A stretch of 64,000 nt of DNA from contig CAJPUR010000015.1 in assembly GCA_905381055.1 (NCBI GenBank), positions 19,071 through 83,070 on the forward strand, read 5' to 3'. Within the stretch, counting starts at the first letter, position 1. Every line of letters starts with the position of its first letter. The position numbers and the translations under genes are program-made. This document shows positions 35,941-44,360 of the stretch, piece by piece. Source of the stretch: an uncultured Flavobacteriaceae bacterium. Its GTDB lineage: Bacteria > Bacteroidota > Bacteroidia > Flavobacteriales > Flavobacteriaceae. The notes below the pieces were generated by a model. That model had not been told where the DNA came from and did not search any database. It worked only from the letters and a program-made list of their open reading frames with translations.

Positions 35941-37815
35941 TTAATCAAGCTTAAAACTAAGTCCAAATAATAGATTCCTTCCACGCGTAGAATAATTAGG
36001 TAAAACTATATATTCTTTATCAAAAAGATTATAAATACTAAAAAATAAATTTAAACTTGGTTTTTTAATTTTGTGATTCAGTTGTAGATTAAAAAGGGTA
36101 TACTTTTCTAGAAAACTGTCTGATTCACTAGTAAAGGTACCTTTTGTAGCAGAACGATCTCCGGTATATTGTAAAATTAAGTCTAAATATGTCTGATTAG
36201 ATAATTTTATGTCTGAGATAGCAGAAAAAGAGTGTTTAGGAATATTTCTAAGATCACCCTCCTCAGTTTCAGTAAAGATATAATTTATCCTATTTTCAAA
36301 AATTTTAGAAAAATTAAAATTATATGATAATTCAAAACCTCTATAAATAATTTTATTATCAGAATTAGAATATTGACCAAATTGTTTTAAATTAAAATCA
36401 AAAATTAATGTTGGATCTTCGGTTCGGTTGAAAAATAATGCAGAAAACAACTTACTTTTTGATTGAATTTCAAATCCAATTTCAAAACTCAAATTGTTTT
36501 CGGGTTCCAAATTAAGATTCCCATAACTAGGATCATATAACTGATAGAGGCCTGGAGCTATAAAAGCTTTCCCATAACTTGAAAATAATTTAAGTTTATC
36601 GTTTTGTTTTAGATTAAATGAAAAAGAAGGATTCAAACTGTAAGTTAAATGACTCCCATATGATTCATGTAAATTATATCTTAATCCAGCATTGAAATTT
36701 AATCCAGAAGGATCTGTATAAACAGAATTAAAATAAATGTCATTTTGAGTATTTTTAGGACTATAATCAGCTTGCATTGTGGCTCTTTGATATTGGACAC
36801 CTAAAACAGTATATAACTTTTCATTAAATACATATTTATTAAAAAAATCAAGATTAAAATTGGTGCTCTCAGCAGAAAATGGAAAAGAAGACTCATAATC
36901 TCTTTGATTTTTTTGATAACCAGAGTTCAAATTTAAACTTCCACTTGAGTAGGAAAATTTAGTATTAATAGAAAACCTATTTAATTCAGTATAATATTTA
37001 AAATCTGCATCTTCAATTGGAAATGAGTTATCATAATCTGACTCAATATCGTCTCTATTCCAATCAACTCTCCAACTTAATTTAGGAGATATTTTTCCAT
37101 TAAAACCTATGTTGAAATTTACTTTTTTAAAAGAATCAATTTCATCTGAAACTACTGAACTCATTCCATTACTATATCTTTCAGCATATGCAATTTTAAA
37201 TCCAATACCACTGATTCCTCCTGATAAATTCAATAAATGATTACCTGCAGTAATTTTATTTAAAGGCCAATTGGCAATTTGTTCTGTCCCCCAAATTTTT
37301 TTAGTAATTAAAGTTAAAGTCTTTTCAGGCTTAACAGTTTTTATATTGATTACACCAGTAGCTGCAGAGCTACCATATAAACTACTAGCAGCACCTTTAA
37401 TAATCTCTATTGATTCTATCATTTCGATATTTATTGAATTAATATCAAAATCATTATCAATCCTAGAGGGATCTGAAACTCTAATGCCATCAATTAAAAT
37501 CAAAACTTGTCTATTGCGTCCACCACGTATTGAAACTGTAGGATTTGCACCTGAATATAAGTTCTTTCCAATGACATCAATGCCCATACGAGAAGACAAA
37601 AGTACCCCTAATCCTAAACCAGAAAATCGCTGAATTTCATCTGATTTAATCTTAATTACTGATTTACCAGACTGAGAACGTTTAAGTTCAAACCTGCTGT
37701 CAATGACAACAACTTCGTCTAAATAATTTGTATTTATACTATCTAGTTTTTTATCTTGAGCAAATAAAAAACAATAAAATGGTAGTATAAGAAAAAATCT
37801 ACAAAAGAATTTCAT
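35941..37815 (-). CDS. btuB: TonB-dependent vitamin B12 receptor (BtuB-like)
   Basis: An outer-membrane beta-barrel transporter of 624 residues. It has a signal peptide (FCRFFLILPFYCFLFAQ), a TonB-box-like DEVVVIDSRF, a plug domain (IKSDEIQRFSGLGLGVLL, NPTVSIRGGRNRQVLILIDGIRVSD, IIKGAASSLYGSSAATGVINI), then a barrel with alternating beta strands ending in RGRNLLFGLSFKLD, a typical C-terminal Phe-rich strand. Substrate is inferred from the cobalamin riboswitch at 37885-38040, directly upstream on the same strand. Barrel length fits BtuB-like receptors. Confidence 0.92.
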   Translation of the reverse strand: MKFFCRFFLILPFYCFLFAQDKKLDSINTNYLDEVVVIDSRFELKRSQSGKSVIKIKSDEIQRFSGLGLGVLLSSRMGIDVIGKNLYSGANPTVSIRGGRNRQVLILIDGIRVSDPSRIDNDFDINSINIEMIESIEIIKGAASSLYGSSAATGVINIKTVKPEKTLTLITKKIWGTEQIANWPLNKITAGNHLLNLSGGISGIGFKIAYAERYSNGMSSVVSDEIDSFKKVNFNIGFNGKISPKLSWRVDWNRDDIESDYDNSFPIEDADFKYYTELNRFSINTKFSYSSGSLNLNSGYQKNQRDYESSFPFSAESTNFNLDFFNKYVFNEKLYTVLGVQYQRATMQADYSPKNTQNDIYFNSVYTDPSGLNFNAGLRYNLHESYGSHLTYSLNPSFSFNLKQNDKLKLFSSYGKAFIAPGLYQLYDPSYGNLNLEPENNLSFEIGFEIQSKSKLFSALFFNRTEDPTLIFDFNLKQFGQYSNSDNKIIYRGFELSYNFNFSKIFENRINYIFTETEEGDLRNIPKHSFSAISDIKLSNQTYLDLILQYTGDRSATKGTFTSESDSFLEKYTLFNLQLNHKIKKPSLNLFFSIYNLFDKEYIVLPNYSTRGRNLLFGLSFKLD

Positions 37816-37884
37816 CCTGTATAATTTTAATATAAATTAAAATAAATCGTGTGACTAAAATTCTTATCCCGAGAAAATAATCAA

Positions 37885-38040
37885 GGTTTAAGGCAGGTCT
37901 CCTGGCTCGCATTTTCACTACACCTTCCCATCAAATTATGACAGTGGTTTAAGAGAGTACTGAAATATCTATATCAATAGACTTAGCTCACAGTTGCGGG
38001 AACAGCTTTGATATTTAATCAAATTCCCTTTTAATTCTTT
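37885..38040 (-). ncRNA. Cobalamin riboswitch
   Basis: Read on the minus strand, the region contains the conserved blocks of the B12 riboswitch in order: GCTGTTCCCGCAACTGTGA (38006-37988), CCACTGTC (about 37949-37942), GATGGGAAGGTGTAGTG (37932-37916) and the B12 box AGCCAGGAGACCTGCC (37907-37892). About 65 bases separate it from the btuB ATG. I see no GC-rich hairpin with T run there, so control of translation is more likely than termination. Limits are approximate. Confidence 0.95.
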
Positions 38041-38094
38041 TTAATTACCAAAAAAGAAACCAAAAACATGTAAATATAAATTCAAAAAAATTAT

Positions 38095-38598
38095 TTAACT
38101 AACTCTTGGAGAAAAATATTTAGAAAAAAATTTAAAACCATAAATTAAAAAATAAGTGTAAAAAAAATCACCCATTAAAGTATTAGTAAAAAAAGGAATA
38201 GCTAAAGTATAGCATTCTATAAAACCATTTATTGTTTTTGGATACCCAAGTATCCAAACACCAAAATTTGAAACCACAAAAAATAAAATTGAACTCAACA
38301 TGACTTTTTTATAAATCTTTATTTTAAAAATAATACTTGATAAAGAAATTAAAACAAATCCAAGATAAACGAAAATAGTTATCATACTAAAACCCAAAAT
38401 TAAATCAGAAAAAAAAAGACATATTAATGGTAATAAAATGGCTATTTTTTTATCAGATATTTTATTTGCTGCAAAAATTGCTATTCCTCCGATAGGAGTA
38501 AAATTTGGAGGATGTGGAATCAATCTACTGAGCACAGCAAAAATTATAAGTAAAAAAATACAATTGATGTCAAAGTTCTTGCTTAGGTTTTTAAACAT
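38095..38598 (-). CDS. DUF6580 family putative transport protein (ECF-S-like)
   Basis: A 167-residue integral membrane protein with about five hydrophobic segments. The pattern SRLIPHPPNFTPIGGIAIFAA near the N-terminus, SDLILGF and GDFFYTYFLIYG near the end are typical of DUF6580, thought to resemble the S components of ECF vitamin transporters. It lies 19 bases after carB and upstream of the cobalamin riboswitch, so the riboswitch does not control it in cis. Proximity to btuB hints at a cobalamin link; this is inference. Confidence 0.8.
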   Translation of the reverse strand: MFKNLSKNFDINCIFLLIIFAVLSRLIPHPPNFTPIGGIAIFAANKISDKKIAILLPLICLFFSDLILGFSMITIFVYLGFVLISLSSIIFKIKIYKKVMLSSILFFVVSNFGVWILGYPKTINGFIECYTLAIPFFTNTLMGDFFYTYFLIYGFKFFSKYFSPRVS

Positions 38599-38617
38599 TT
38601 AAAAAATATTTTAAACT

Positions 38618-41467
38618 TTATTTAGTTAAATACATTTTCCTTCTCGAATATAAATCATAAAAATCGTCATCTTTAAGACTATCAATAAAAAGAATACTTT
38701 CGCCAGTACTTTTCATTTCAGGGCCTAACTTTTTTTCAACATCTGGGAACTTATTGAATGAAAAAACTGGTTGCTTAATTGCAAAACCCTCAAGTGTAGG
38801 GTTGAATTTAAAATCAGTAACTTTATTTTTACCAAGCATAACTTTTGTTGCATAATTTACATATGGTTCTTTATATGCCTTTGAAATGAAAGGAACTGTT
38901 CTTGAAGCTCTGGGATTTGCTTCAATAATATAAACCTTATCGTTTTTTACTGCAAATTGAATATTAATAAGTCCAACAGTATTTAATGCTTTAGCAATTT
39001 TTTGAGTGTGATCTTTAATTTGTTGAACAACAAACTCGCCTAAATTAAAAACTGGGAGTGTTGCATTAGAGTCTCCAGAATGAATTCCGCATGGTTCAAT
39101 ATGTTCCATTATACCTATTATATAAACATTTTTACCATCACATATTGCATCAGCTTCAGCTTCAATAGCTCCATCTAAATAATGATCTAATAATAGTTTA
39201 TTATTAGGTATTTTGTTAAGTAAATCAACCACATGAGATTCTAATTCCTGTTTATTAATTACAATTTTCATTCCTTGCCCGCCTAAAACATAAGAAGGTC
39301 TGACTAGAATAGGGAAATCTAGTTCATCAGCCAGTTTTATTGCTTCATCAGCACTTTCAGCAACCCCAAAATCAGGATAAGGAATGTTGTTTTTTTTGAG
39401 TAAAGTTGAAAAGCTTCCCCTATCCTCTGCTAAATCTAAAGATTTAAAATTAGTGCCAATTATTTTAATTCCATATCGATCTAGTTTTTCAGCCAACTTC
39501 AAAGCAGTTTGACCTCCCAGCTGCACAATAACTCCCTCAGGTTTTTCATGTTTTATAATATCATATATATGTTCCCAAAACACTGGCTCAAAATAAAGTT
39601 TATCTGCAACATCAAAATCAGTCGAAACTGTTTCAGGATTACAATTAATCATGATAGTTTCGTATCCACATTCAGATGCAGCAATAACACCATGAACACA
39701 ACAATAATCAAATTCAATCCCCTGTCCAATTCTATTTGGACCAGAGCCTAAAACAACAATTTTTTTTCTATCGGAAACTTTACTTTCATTTTCACTAAAA
39801 GGTTTTCCTTTTCCAATTTGCATTTCCTCTTCAAAAGTAGAGTAATAATAAGGAGTTTTAGCTGAAAATTCAGCTGCGCAGGTATCGACCAACTTATATA
39901 CTCTTTTAATACCAAGAATATTTCGTTTTTTATATACTTCACTTTCCATGCATTGAAGCATATGAGCAATTTGTCTATCAGCAAAACCCTTTTGTTTTGC
40001 TTCAAGTAAAAGGGGTTTATTAATAGATTTAATATTATATGAAGAAATTTCTTTTTCCAAAAGATATAATTCTTCATACTGTTTTAGGAACCACATATCA
40101 ATACTAGTTAATTCTTGGATTCTGCTTAAAGGAATACCAATTTGAATTGCATCATATATTACAAATACTCTATCCCAACTAGCATTAGTCAATTTTTCAA
40201 CCACAGTTTCATAGTTTTTATATCCTTTGCCATCAGCACCCAGGCCATTTCTTTTTATTTCTAGTGATTGAGTAGCTTTATGGAGAGCCTCCTGAAAAGA
40301 CCTTCCAATTCCCATAACTTCACCAACTGATTTCATCTGAAGTCCTAATCTTCTGTCAGACCCTTCAAACTTGTCAAAATTCCATCTAGGTATTTTTACA
40401 ATTACATAGTCAACTGTTGGCTCAAATAGAGCAGAGGTAGATTTTGTTATTTGATTGTTAAGCTCATCTAATGAATAACCTATAGCAAGTTTTGAGGCAA
40501 TTTTTGCAATAGGATAACCCGATGCTTTTGAAGCTAATGCAGAGGAACGAGAAACCCTGGGATTAATTTCTATCGCAATTATATCCTCATTTGCATCAGG
40601 ACTAACTGCAAATTGAACATTACAACCACCTGCAAAATCACCAATACTTCTCATCATTTTAATTGCCATGTCTCTCATTCTTTGATATGCAGTATCAGAT
40701 AGAGTCATTGCTGGTGCAACGGTAATAGAGTCTCCAGTATGAATACCCATGGGATCCATATTTTCAATTGTACAAATTATTACAACATTATCATTTTTAT
40801 CTCTCAATAATTCAAGCTCATACTCTTTCCATCCCATAAGAGCTTTATCTATTATAACCTCATGAATAGGTGATGCTTCAAGACCACGGGTTAGTAATTT
40901 ATCAAAATCTTCTTCATTATAAACAATTGACGCACCTGTACCTCCTAGAGTAAATGAAGGTCTAATAACTAGAGGAAAATTGAATTTTTGAGCAATTTCT
41001 TTTCCTCTTAAAAATGAATTTGCAATTTCTGCAGGAGCAGCTGGAATATCAATCTTTCTTAACAACTGCTTAAATTTATCTCTATCTTCAGTAATATGAA
41101 TTGCATCAATATCAACACCAATAATTTCAACATTAAAATCTTCCCAAATACCTTTATCACCAGCTTCAATACATAAATTTAAAGCAGTTTGACCTCCCAT
41201 TGTAGGTAGAACTGCATCAACTTTATGTTTTTTTAATACTTCAATTATTGATTTAGTTGTTAAAGGCCTTAAATAAATATGATCTGCCATAGTTGGATCA
41301 GTCATAATAGTAGCTGGATTTGAATTTATTAAAATAGTTTTTATTCCATCCTCTCTTAAAGATCTTAAAGCTTGAGTTCCAGAATAATCAAATTCACATG
41401 CTTGCCCAATAATTATTGGTCCAGATCCAATAATTAAAATCGTATTTAAATCATTTCTTTTAGGCAT
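38618..41467 (-). CDS. carB: Carbamoyl-phosphate synthase large subunit
   Basis: Makes carbamoyl phosphate for pyrimidines and arginine. The 949-residue protein contains both ATP-grasp halves, each starting with a biotin carboxylase-like Rossmann segment: ILIIGSGPIIIGQACEFDYSG and VVLGSGPNRIGQGIEFDYCC (quoted in part). ATP-grasp motifs include PSFTLGGTGASI and PSYVLGGQGMKI, with EINPRVSRSSALASKA and EANPRASRTVPF. The sequence ends shortly after the second ATP-grasp (SLKDDDFYDLYSRRKMYLTK), so the roughly 120-residue C-terminal allosteric (MGS-like) domain of E. coli CarB is missing. The small subunit gene is not in the window. Confidence 0.95.
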   Translation of the reverse strand: MPKRNDLNTILIIGSGPIIIGQACEFDYSGTQALRSLREDGIKTILINSNPATIMTDPTMADHIYLRPLTTKSIIEVLKKHKVDAVLPTMGGQTALNLCIEAGDKGIWEDFNVEIIGVDIDAIHITEDRDKFKQLLRKIDIPAAPAEIANSFLRGKEIAQKFNFPLVIRPSFTLGGTGASIVYNEEDFDKLLTRGLEASPIHEVIIDKALMGWKEYELELLRDKNDNVVIICTIENMDPMGIHTGDSITVAPAMTLSDTAYQRMRDMAIKMMRSIGDFAGGCNVQFAVSPDANEDIIAIEINPRVSRSSALASKASGYPIAKIASKLAIGYSLDELNNQITKSTSALFEPTVDYVIVKIPRWNFDKFEGSDRRLGLQMKSVGEVMGIGRSFQEALHKATQSLEIKRNGLGADGKGYKNYETVVEKLTNASWDRVFVIYDAIQIGIPLSRIQELTSIDMWFLKQYEELYLLEKEISSYNIKSINKPLLLEAKQKGFADRQIAHMLQCMESEVYKKRNILGIKRVYKLVDTCAAEFSAKTPYYYSTFEEEMQIGKGKPFSENESKVSDRKKIVVLGSGPNRIGQGIEFDYCCVHGVIAASECGYETIMINCNPETVSTDFDVADKLYFEPVFWEHIYDIIKHEKPEGVIVQLGGQTALKLAEKLDRYGIKIIGTNFKSLDLAEDRGSFSTLLKKNNIPYPDFGVAESADEAIKLADELDFPILVRPSYVLGGQGMKIVINKQELESHVVDLLNKIPNNKLLLDHYLDGAIEAEADAICDGKNVYIIGIMEHIEPCGIHSGDSNATLPVFNLGEFVVQQIKDHTQKIAKALNTVGLINIQFAVKNDKVYIIEANPRASRTVPFISKAYKEPYVNYATKVMLGKNKVTDFKFNPTLEGFAIKQPVFSFNKFPDVEKKLGPEMKSTGESILFIDSLKDDDFYDLYSRRKMYLTK

Positions 41468-41494
41468 TTTATAAAATTAGTTTATATCTATAAA

Positions 41495-41531
41495 AAAAAG
41501 GGATTTACTTAAAATAAGCAAATCCCTTTTT
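41495..41531. terminator. Bidirectional intrinsic terminator between rpmH and carB
   Basis: AAAAAGGGATTT (41495-41506) and AAATCCCTTTTT (41520-41531) form a 12-pair stem with inner CTTA/TAAG pairing. A-rich on one side and T-rich on the other, it can act on both strands. For the minus strand it ends the rpmH transcript before carB. Confidence 0.85.
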
Positions 41532-41548
41532 AGATATTTTATTTTCAT

Positions 41549-41707
41549 TTATTTTTTATGTCTTGGTTCAGATGAAACAGAAATCTTTTTTCTTCCCTTT
41601 GACCTTCTATTTGATAGTACCTTTCTTCCACCAACCGTTGACATTCTTTCACGAAATCCGTGCTTATTTTTTCTTTTTCTTTTTGAGGGTTGAAATGTCC
41701 TTTTCAT
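41549..41707 (-). CDS. rpmH: 50S ribosomal protein L34
   Basis: A 52-residue basic ribosomal protein. It starts [19 protein letters not shown] (ATG 41707) and continues [22 protein letters not shown], the invariant L34 pattern. Earlier in-frame starts would add a hydrophobic stretch foreign to L34 and are rejected. A perfect promoter lies at 41734-41763 and a terminator at 41495-41531. Its neighbours are not the usual dnaA/rnpA pair, so this is not evidence for an origin here. Confidence 0.97.
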   Translation of the reverse strand: MKRTFQPSKRKRKNKHGFRERMSTVGGRKVLSNRRSKGRKKISVSSEPRHKK

Positions 41708-41733
41708 TATAATAATTAACAATAAATTGTCGC

Positions 41734-41763
41734 CAAATATACGATAAGTTTTATTTAAGACAA
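41734..41763 (-). promoter_or_regulatory. Bacteroidota-type promoter of rpmH
   Basis: On the minus strand TTG (41763-41761), exactly 19 bases, and TATATTTG (41741-41734) match the consensus. Transcription would start near 41727, 20 bases before the ATG. Confidence 0.78.
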
Positions 41764-41795
41764 GTGTAATTAAAATCATTTATGTAAGTTTTTAT

Positions 41796-41803
41796 TAACT
41801 TTG
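41796..41803 (+). promoter_or_regulatory. -7 promoter element of the TPR-like gene
   Basis: TAACTTTG fits TAnnTTTG and is 13 bases upstream of the ATG at 41817. No clear -33 TTG is seen at the expected place. Confidence 0.4.
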
Positions 41804-41816
41804 AAACAAAAAATAT

Positions 41817-42332
41817 ATGTTTCCTAAAATTTTCAAAATTATCATTAGCTTTTTATTTTTATTATTTGGTATTTATCAGTTTACTGAAGACTATATCGGT
41901 AATGGTATTTTCTACATTTTAATATCTGGTTTATTTATTTTACTATACTTTAAAAATGAATTTATTTTCTTAGCTTTTTTAAGATTAAGAAAACAAGATT
42001 TTGAGGGAACTTTAAAATGGTTAAATAGAATCAATTATCCCGAAAGAAATTTAGTAAAAAAACAGCAAGGATATTTTCATTATTTACATGGTATAATATT
42101 ATCTCAAACTAACCTTACTCAAGCAGAAAAACATTTCAAAAAATCTTTGACTTTAGGATTAAGTATGTCTACTGACTTGGCAATGGCCAAAATGAGCCTA
42201 GCGGGAATATTAATGCAAAAAAGGAGAAAAAGAGAGGCTATTATTTTACTTAATGAAGCAAAAAAATTGGATAAACACAATATGTTGGGTGAACAAATAA
42301 AAATTCTACAAAAACAATTAAAAAGAATTTGA
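41817..42332 (+). CDS. Membrane-anchored TPR-like protein (DUF2892-like N-terminus)
   Basis: A 171-residue protein with two transmembrane segments at about 5-22 and 28-47 (IISFLFLLFGIYQF, GIFYILISGLFILLYF). A soluble part of helical repeats follows: AEKHFKKSLTLGLSMSTDLAMAKMSLAGIL (quoted in part) and KREAIILLNEAKKLDKHNM resemble TPR units. The hydrophobic N-terminus recalls DUF2892. It is divergent from rpmH and overlaps the convergent lytic transglycosylase gene by 15 bases. Function unknown. Confidence 0.72.
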   Translation: MFPKIFKIIISFLFLLFGIYQFTEDYIGNGIFYILISGLFILLYFKNEFIFLAFLRLRKQDFEGTLKWLNRINYPERNLVKKQQGYFHYLHGIILSQTNLTQAEKHFKKSLTLGLSMSTDLAMAKMSLAGILMQKRRKREAIILLNEAKKLDKHNMLGEQIKILQKQLKRI

Positions 42333-43235
42333 ATCAGGTATTTTTACATAGTATAATTTCCTTGACCTATTATTTAAATGATTTTGAATAAGCCATGGGT
42401 TATGTATTTTTAAAATTTTGTAGTTAATTCCCATTTTTTTTGAAAATATTGCAAGATTTGATATTGCAGTATCTACTTCAAATTCTCTTACCTTTTCAAA
42501 CTTATATAAATCTTTTTCATTATAATTATATCCATAATTTAATGGGTTTGATAAAATCATTTTCATAGCCAATACCCTAAATATATATCTTTTCGTCTCA
42601 GAGCCTAAAAGTAAATCATAATAATTATCAACCTTTTGATTAGCTAGCTTTTTTTTAATTCCGTTTATGCCTCTATTGTAGGACGCAGCAGCTAAAGTCC
42701 AAGACCCCAATTTTTCCTTAGCTTTTTTTAAATATTTACAAGCTGCCCTAGTGGAAAGTTCAAGATTATATCTTTCATCAACATTTGAATTTACTTCAAG
42801 TCCCAATTCTCTTGCTGTTGAATACATTATTTGCCAAATACCTTTTGCACCTTTAGGAGATCTAACATTTTGAAGTCCACTTTCAATAACAGCTAGGTAT
42901 TTGAAATCGTCAGGAATACCTTCTTCTTTCAATATTTTTTCAATTATTGGAAAATATTTATTTGATCTTTTAATCATCAAAAACATATTAGACTGCCAAT
43001 AAACATTAACTAATAATTCTCTATCCAATCTCTCTTTTAAATCATTATCATTTAATAAAATTTTTTCTCCTGAAAATTCAACTGATTCAGGGAGTTTAAT
43101 TGAAAAAACGTTATAATTAGATTTTTTAGTTTTATTAGAATCCTCAAAAGTATTCTCCTGTAAAAAAGATGAATTAATAAAAATTGAAATAAAAATTATT
43201 GATAAAAAAGAAATTAAAAAAACTCTATAATTCAT
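42318..43235 (-). CDS. Lytic transglycosylase (SLT/MltD-like)
   Basis: Cleaves peptidoglycan glycan strands, forming 1,6-anhydro ends. The 305-residue protein has an N-terminal signal/anchor (LISFLSIIFISIFINSSFL) and a lysozyme-like SLT domain at about 115-260: FKYLAVIESGLQNVRSPKGAKGIWQIM (quoted in part: VIESGLQNVRSPKGAKGIWQ) with the catalytic Glu in IESG, then ELSTRAACKYLKKA and LAAASYNRG. No C-terminal LysM repeats are present, unlike E. coli MltD. It overlaps the hydrolase gene by 11 bases. Confidence 0.9.
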   Translation of the reverse strand: MNYRVFLISFLSIIFISIFINSSFLQENTFEDSNKTKKSNYNVFSIKLPESVEFSGEKILLNDNDLKERLDRELLVNVYWQSNMFLMIKRSNKYFPIIEKILKEEGIPDDFKYLAVIESGLQNVRSPKGAKGIWQIMYSTARELGLEVNSNVDERYNLELSTRAACKYLKKAKEKLGSWTLAAASYNRGINGIKKKLANQKVDNYYDLLLGSETKRYIFRVLAMKMILSNPLNYGYNYNEKDLYKFEKVREFEVDTAISNLAIFSKKMGINYKILKIHNPWLIQNHLNNRSRKLYYVKIPDSNSF

Positions 43236-43914
43236 TTGATAAATTGAAAATATATTTATTATCTAATATAAGAGGTATATTTTTTATAAACCAATTACTT
43301 TTTATTAAAATCATAGCATGATTACCATCTTTTATGATTTCTACATTTTTTATATTTTTGATTGGTAAAATATTATCTTTTTCTCCATGAATATGAATTA
43401 TGTTAGGAAGATTATTTGACTGATTCCAATTAATTAATTCTTTAATTGCCCAATTAAGGTAAATTGGATTTCTAACTGAAAGATATTTTTTGTAAAGGTT
43501 TAATCTTTTCTTAATTATATTTCCAAATGCAAATAATGACAATTGTTCAATATTTTTGACCCACTGAACTGGAAAAAACTTATAAGCTTTTGTCTTTTTT
43601 GCAATAAGCATTGATAATGGAAATTCTTTATTTGATTTTACGCTTGAAATAATTATAATTTTTTCAAAATTTACATGCCTTGAGATTTCCTGTACAAGAA
43701 TTCCACCAAATGAAACACCCATAATACATGGATTTTTATGCTTTATTTTTTTACTCATCCTCAAAGCATAATTTGTAATACTTTCGTTATTATTTGGAAT
43801 TATCCATGATAAACAAATCAAATTAATTTTTTCATCAAACTTTAAAAATTCAAAAATTTCAGGGCTAGCAGCTAATCCTGGCATTGCATAAAGATTTCTC
43901 TTTGTTTTACACAT
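43225..43914 (-). CDS. Alpha/beta hydrolase
   Basis: A 229-residue alpha/beta-hydrolase-fold protein. The nucleophile elbow is GVSFGG (Ser), with likely acid in GEKDNILPI and catalytic His in IKDGNHAMIL near the C-terminus. The N-terminus starts YAMPGLAASPEIFEFL, an oxyanion-hole-like region. No signal peptide is seen. The substrate is unknown. It is translated upstream of, and overlapping, the lytic transglycosylase gene. Confidence 0.82.
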   Translation of the reverse strand: MCKTKRNLYAMPGLAASPEIFEFLKFDEKINLICLSWIIPNNNESITNYALRMSKKIKHKNPCIMGVSFGGILVQEISRHVNFEKIIIISSVKSNKEFPLSMLIAKKTKAYKFFPVQWVKNIEQLSLFAFGNIIKKRLNLYKKYLSVRNPIYLNWAIKELINWNQSNNLPNIIHIHGEKDNILPIKNIKNVEIIKDGNHAMILIKSNWFIKNIPLILDNKYIFNLSNEL

Positions 43915-43968
43915 AAATTTGTAATTAACTTAGAATTAAAAAAAAATAGAATATTTATTATGTTTTAG

Positions 43969-43976
43969 TATATTTG
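43969..43976 (+). promoter_or_regulatory. -7 promoter element upstream of the acetyltransferase-like gene
   Basis: TATATTTG fits TAnnTTTG. Transcription would start near 43983, leaving a leader of about 84 bases before the ATG at 44067, in which a 27-codon ORF (44006-44089) is found. Confidence 0.5.
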
Positions 43977-44066
43977 TAGTCCGTTAATTTTTATCGTGAA
44001 TCAACATGATATTATTTAGCTTATTTAAATTTAAAAATCAATATCAAAAAAACCTAAATAAATCTT

Positions 44067-44360
44067 ATGGAATCCTACAATTTGCATAATAACGACTTTC
44101 TAAGACAATTTGAAGTTAAAATAAAGGGGAAATTGGCAAGAATTGAGTATGCCGAGCAAGAACGTAAGATTTTTCTTACCAAAATTTCAATTCCTGACAA
44201 TATAGGAGATCCGAATTTTAAAAATTGGTTTATAAAAAAAGTTTTAGATTATGTTGAAAAAAAGAATATCAAAGTTGTTCCAACAAGCCCAGAAATTGCG
44301 ATTTTTTTAAGAAAAAATAAAAATTACAAAAAACTATTACCTGTTGGAATTAAGTTATAG
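44067..44360 (+). CDS. YjdJ-type GNAT-like N-acetyltransferase
   Basis: A 97-residue protein of the small GCN5-related acetyltransferase-like family (PF14542). Features are FEVKIKGKLARIEYAEQERKIFL (in part), TKISIPDNIGDPNFKNWFIKK in place of the classical TxVPxxxRGxGIA segment, and VPTSPEIAIFLRKN near the end. The usual CoA-binding Arg/Gly pattern is altered (GDPNF), as in flavobacterial homologues. Activity is untested. It overlaps the convergent mtaB gene by 11 bases. Confidence 0.78.
   Translation: MESYNLHNNDFLRQFEVKIKGKLARIEYAEQERKIFLTKISIPDNIGDPNFKNWFIKKVLDYVEKKNIKVVPTSPEIAIFLRKNKNYKKLLPVGIKL

Noticed and set aside
37271..37633. Open frame of about 120 residues antisense to btuB
   Set aside because: It lies entirely within the plug-domain coding region of a clear TonB receptor and shows no domain of its own.
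39748..40077. Lys-rich same-strand frame inside carB
   Set aside because: It is an alternative frame of the A-rich carB sequence, without an independent start region.
41549..41763. rpmH as a sign of the replication origin (dnaA-rpmH-rnpA region)
   Set aside because: Neighbours are carB and a TPR-like gene; dnaA, dnaN and rnpA are absent, so there is no support for an origin here.
41549..41779. Extended start for rpmH giving 76 residues
   Set aside because: The extra N-terminus is hydrophobic and foreign to L34; the promoter at 41734-41763 lies inside it, so transcription starts after the extended start codon.
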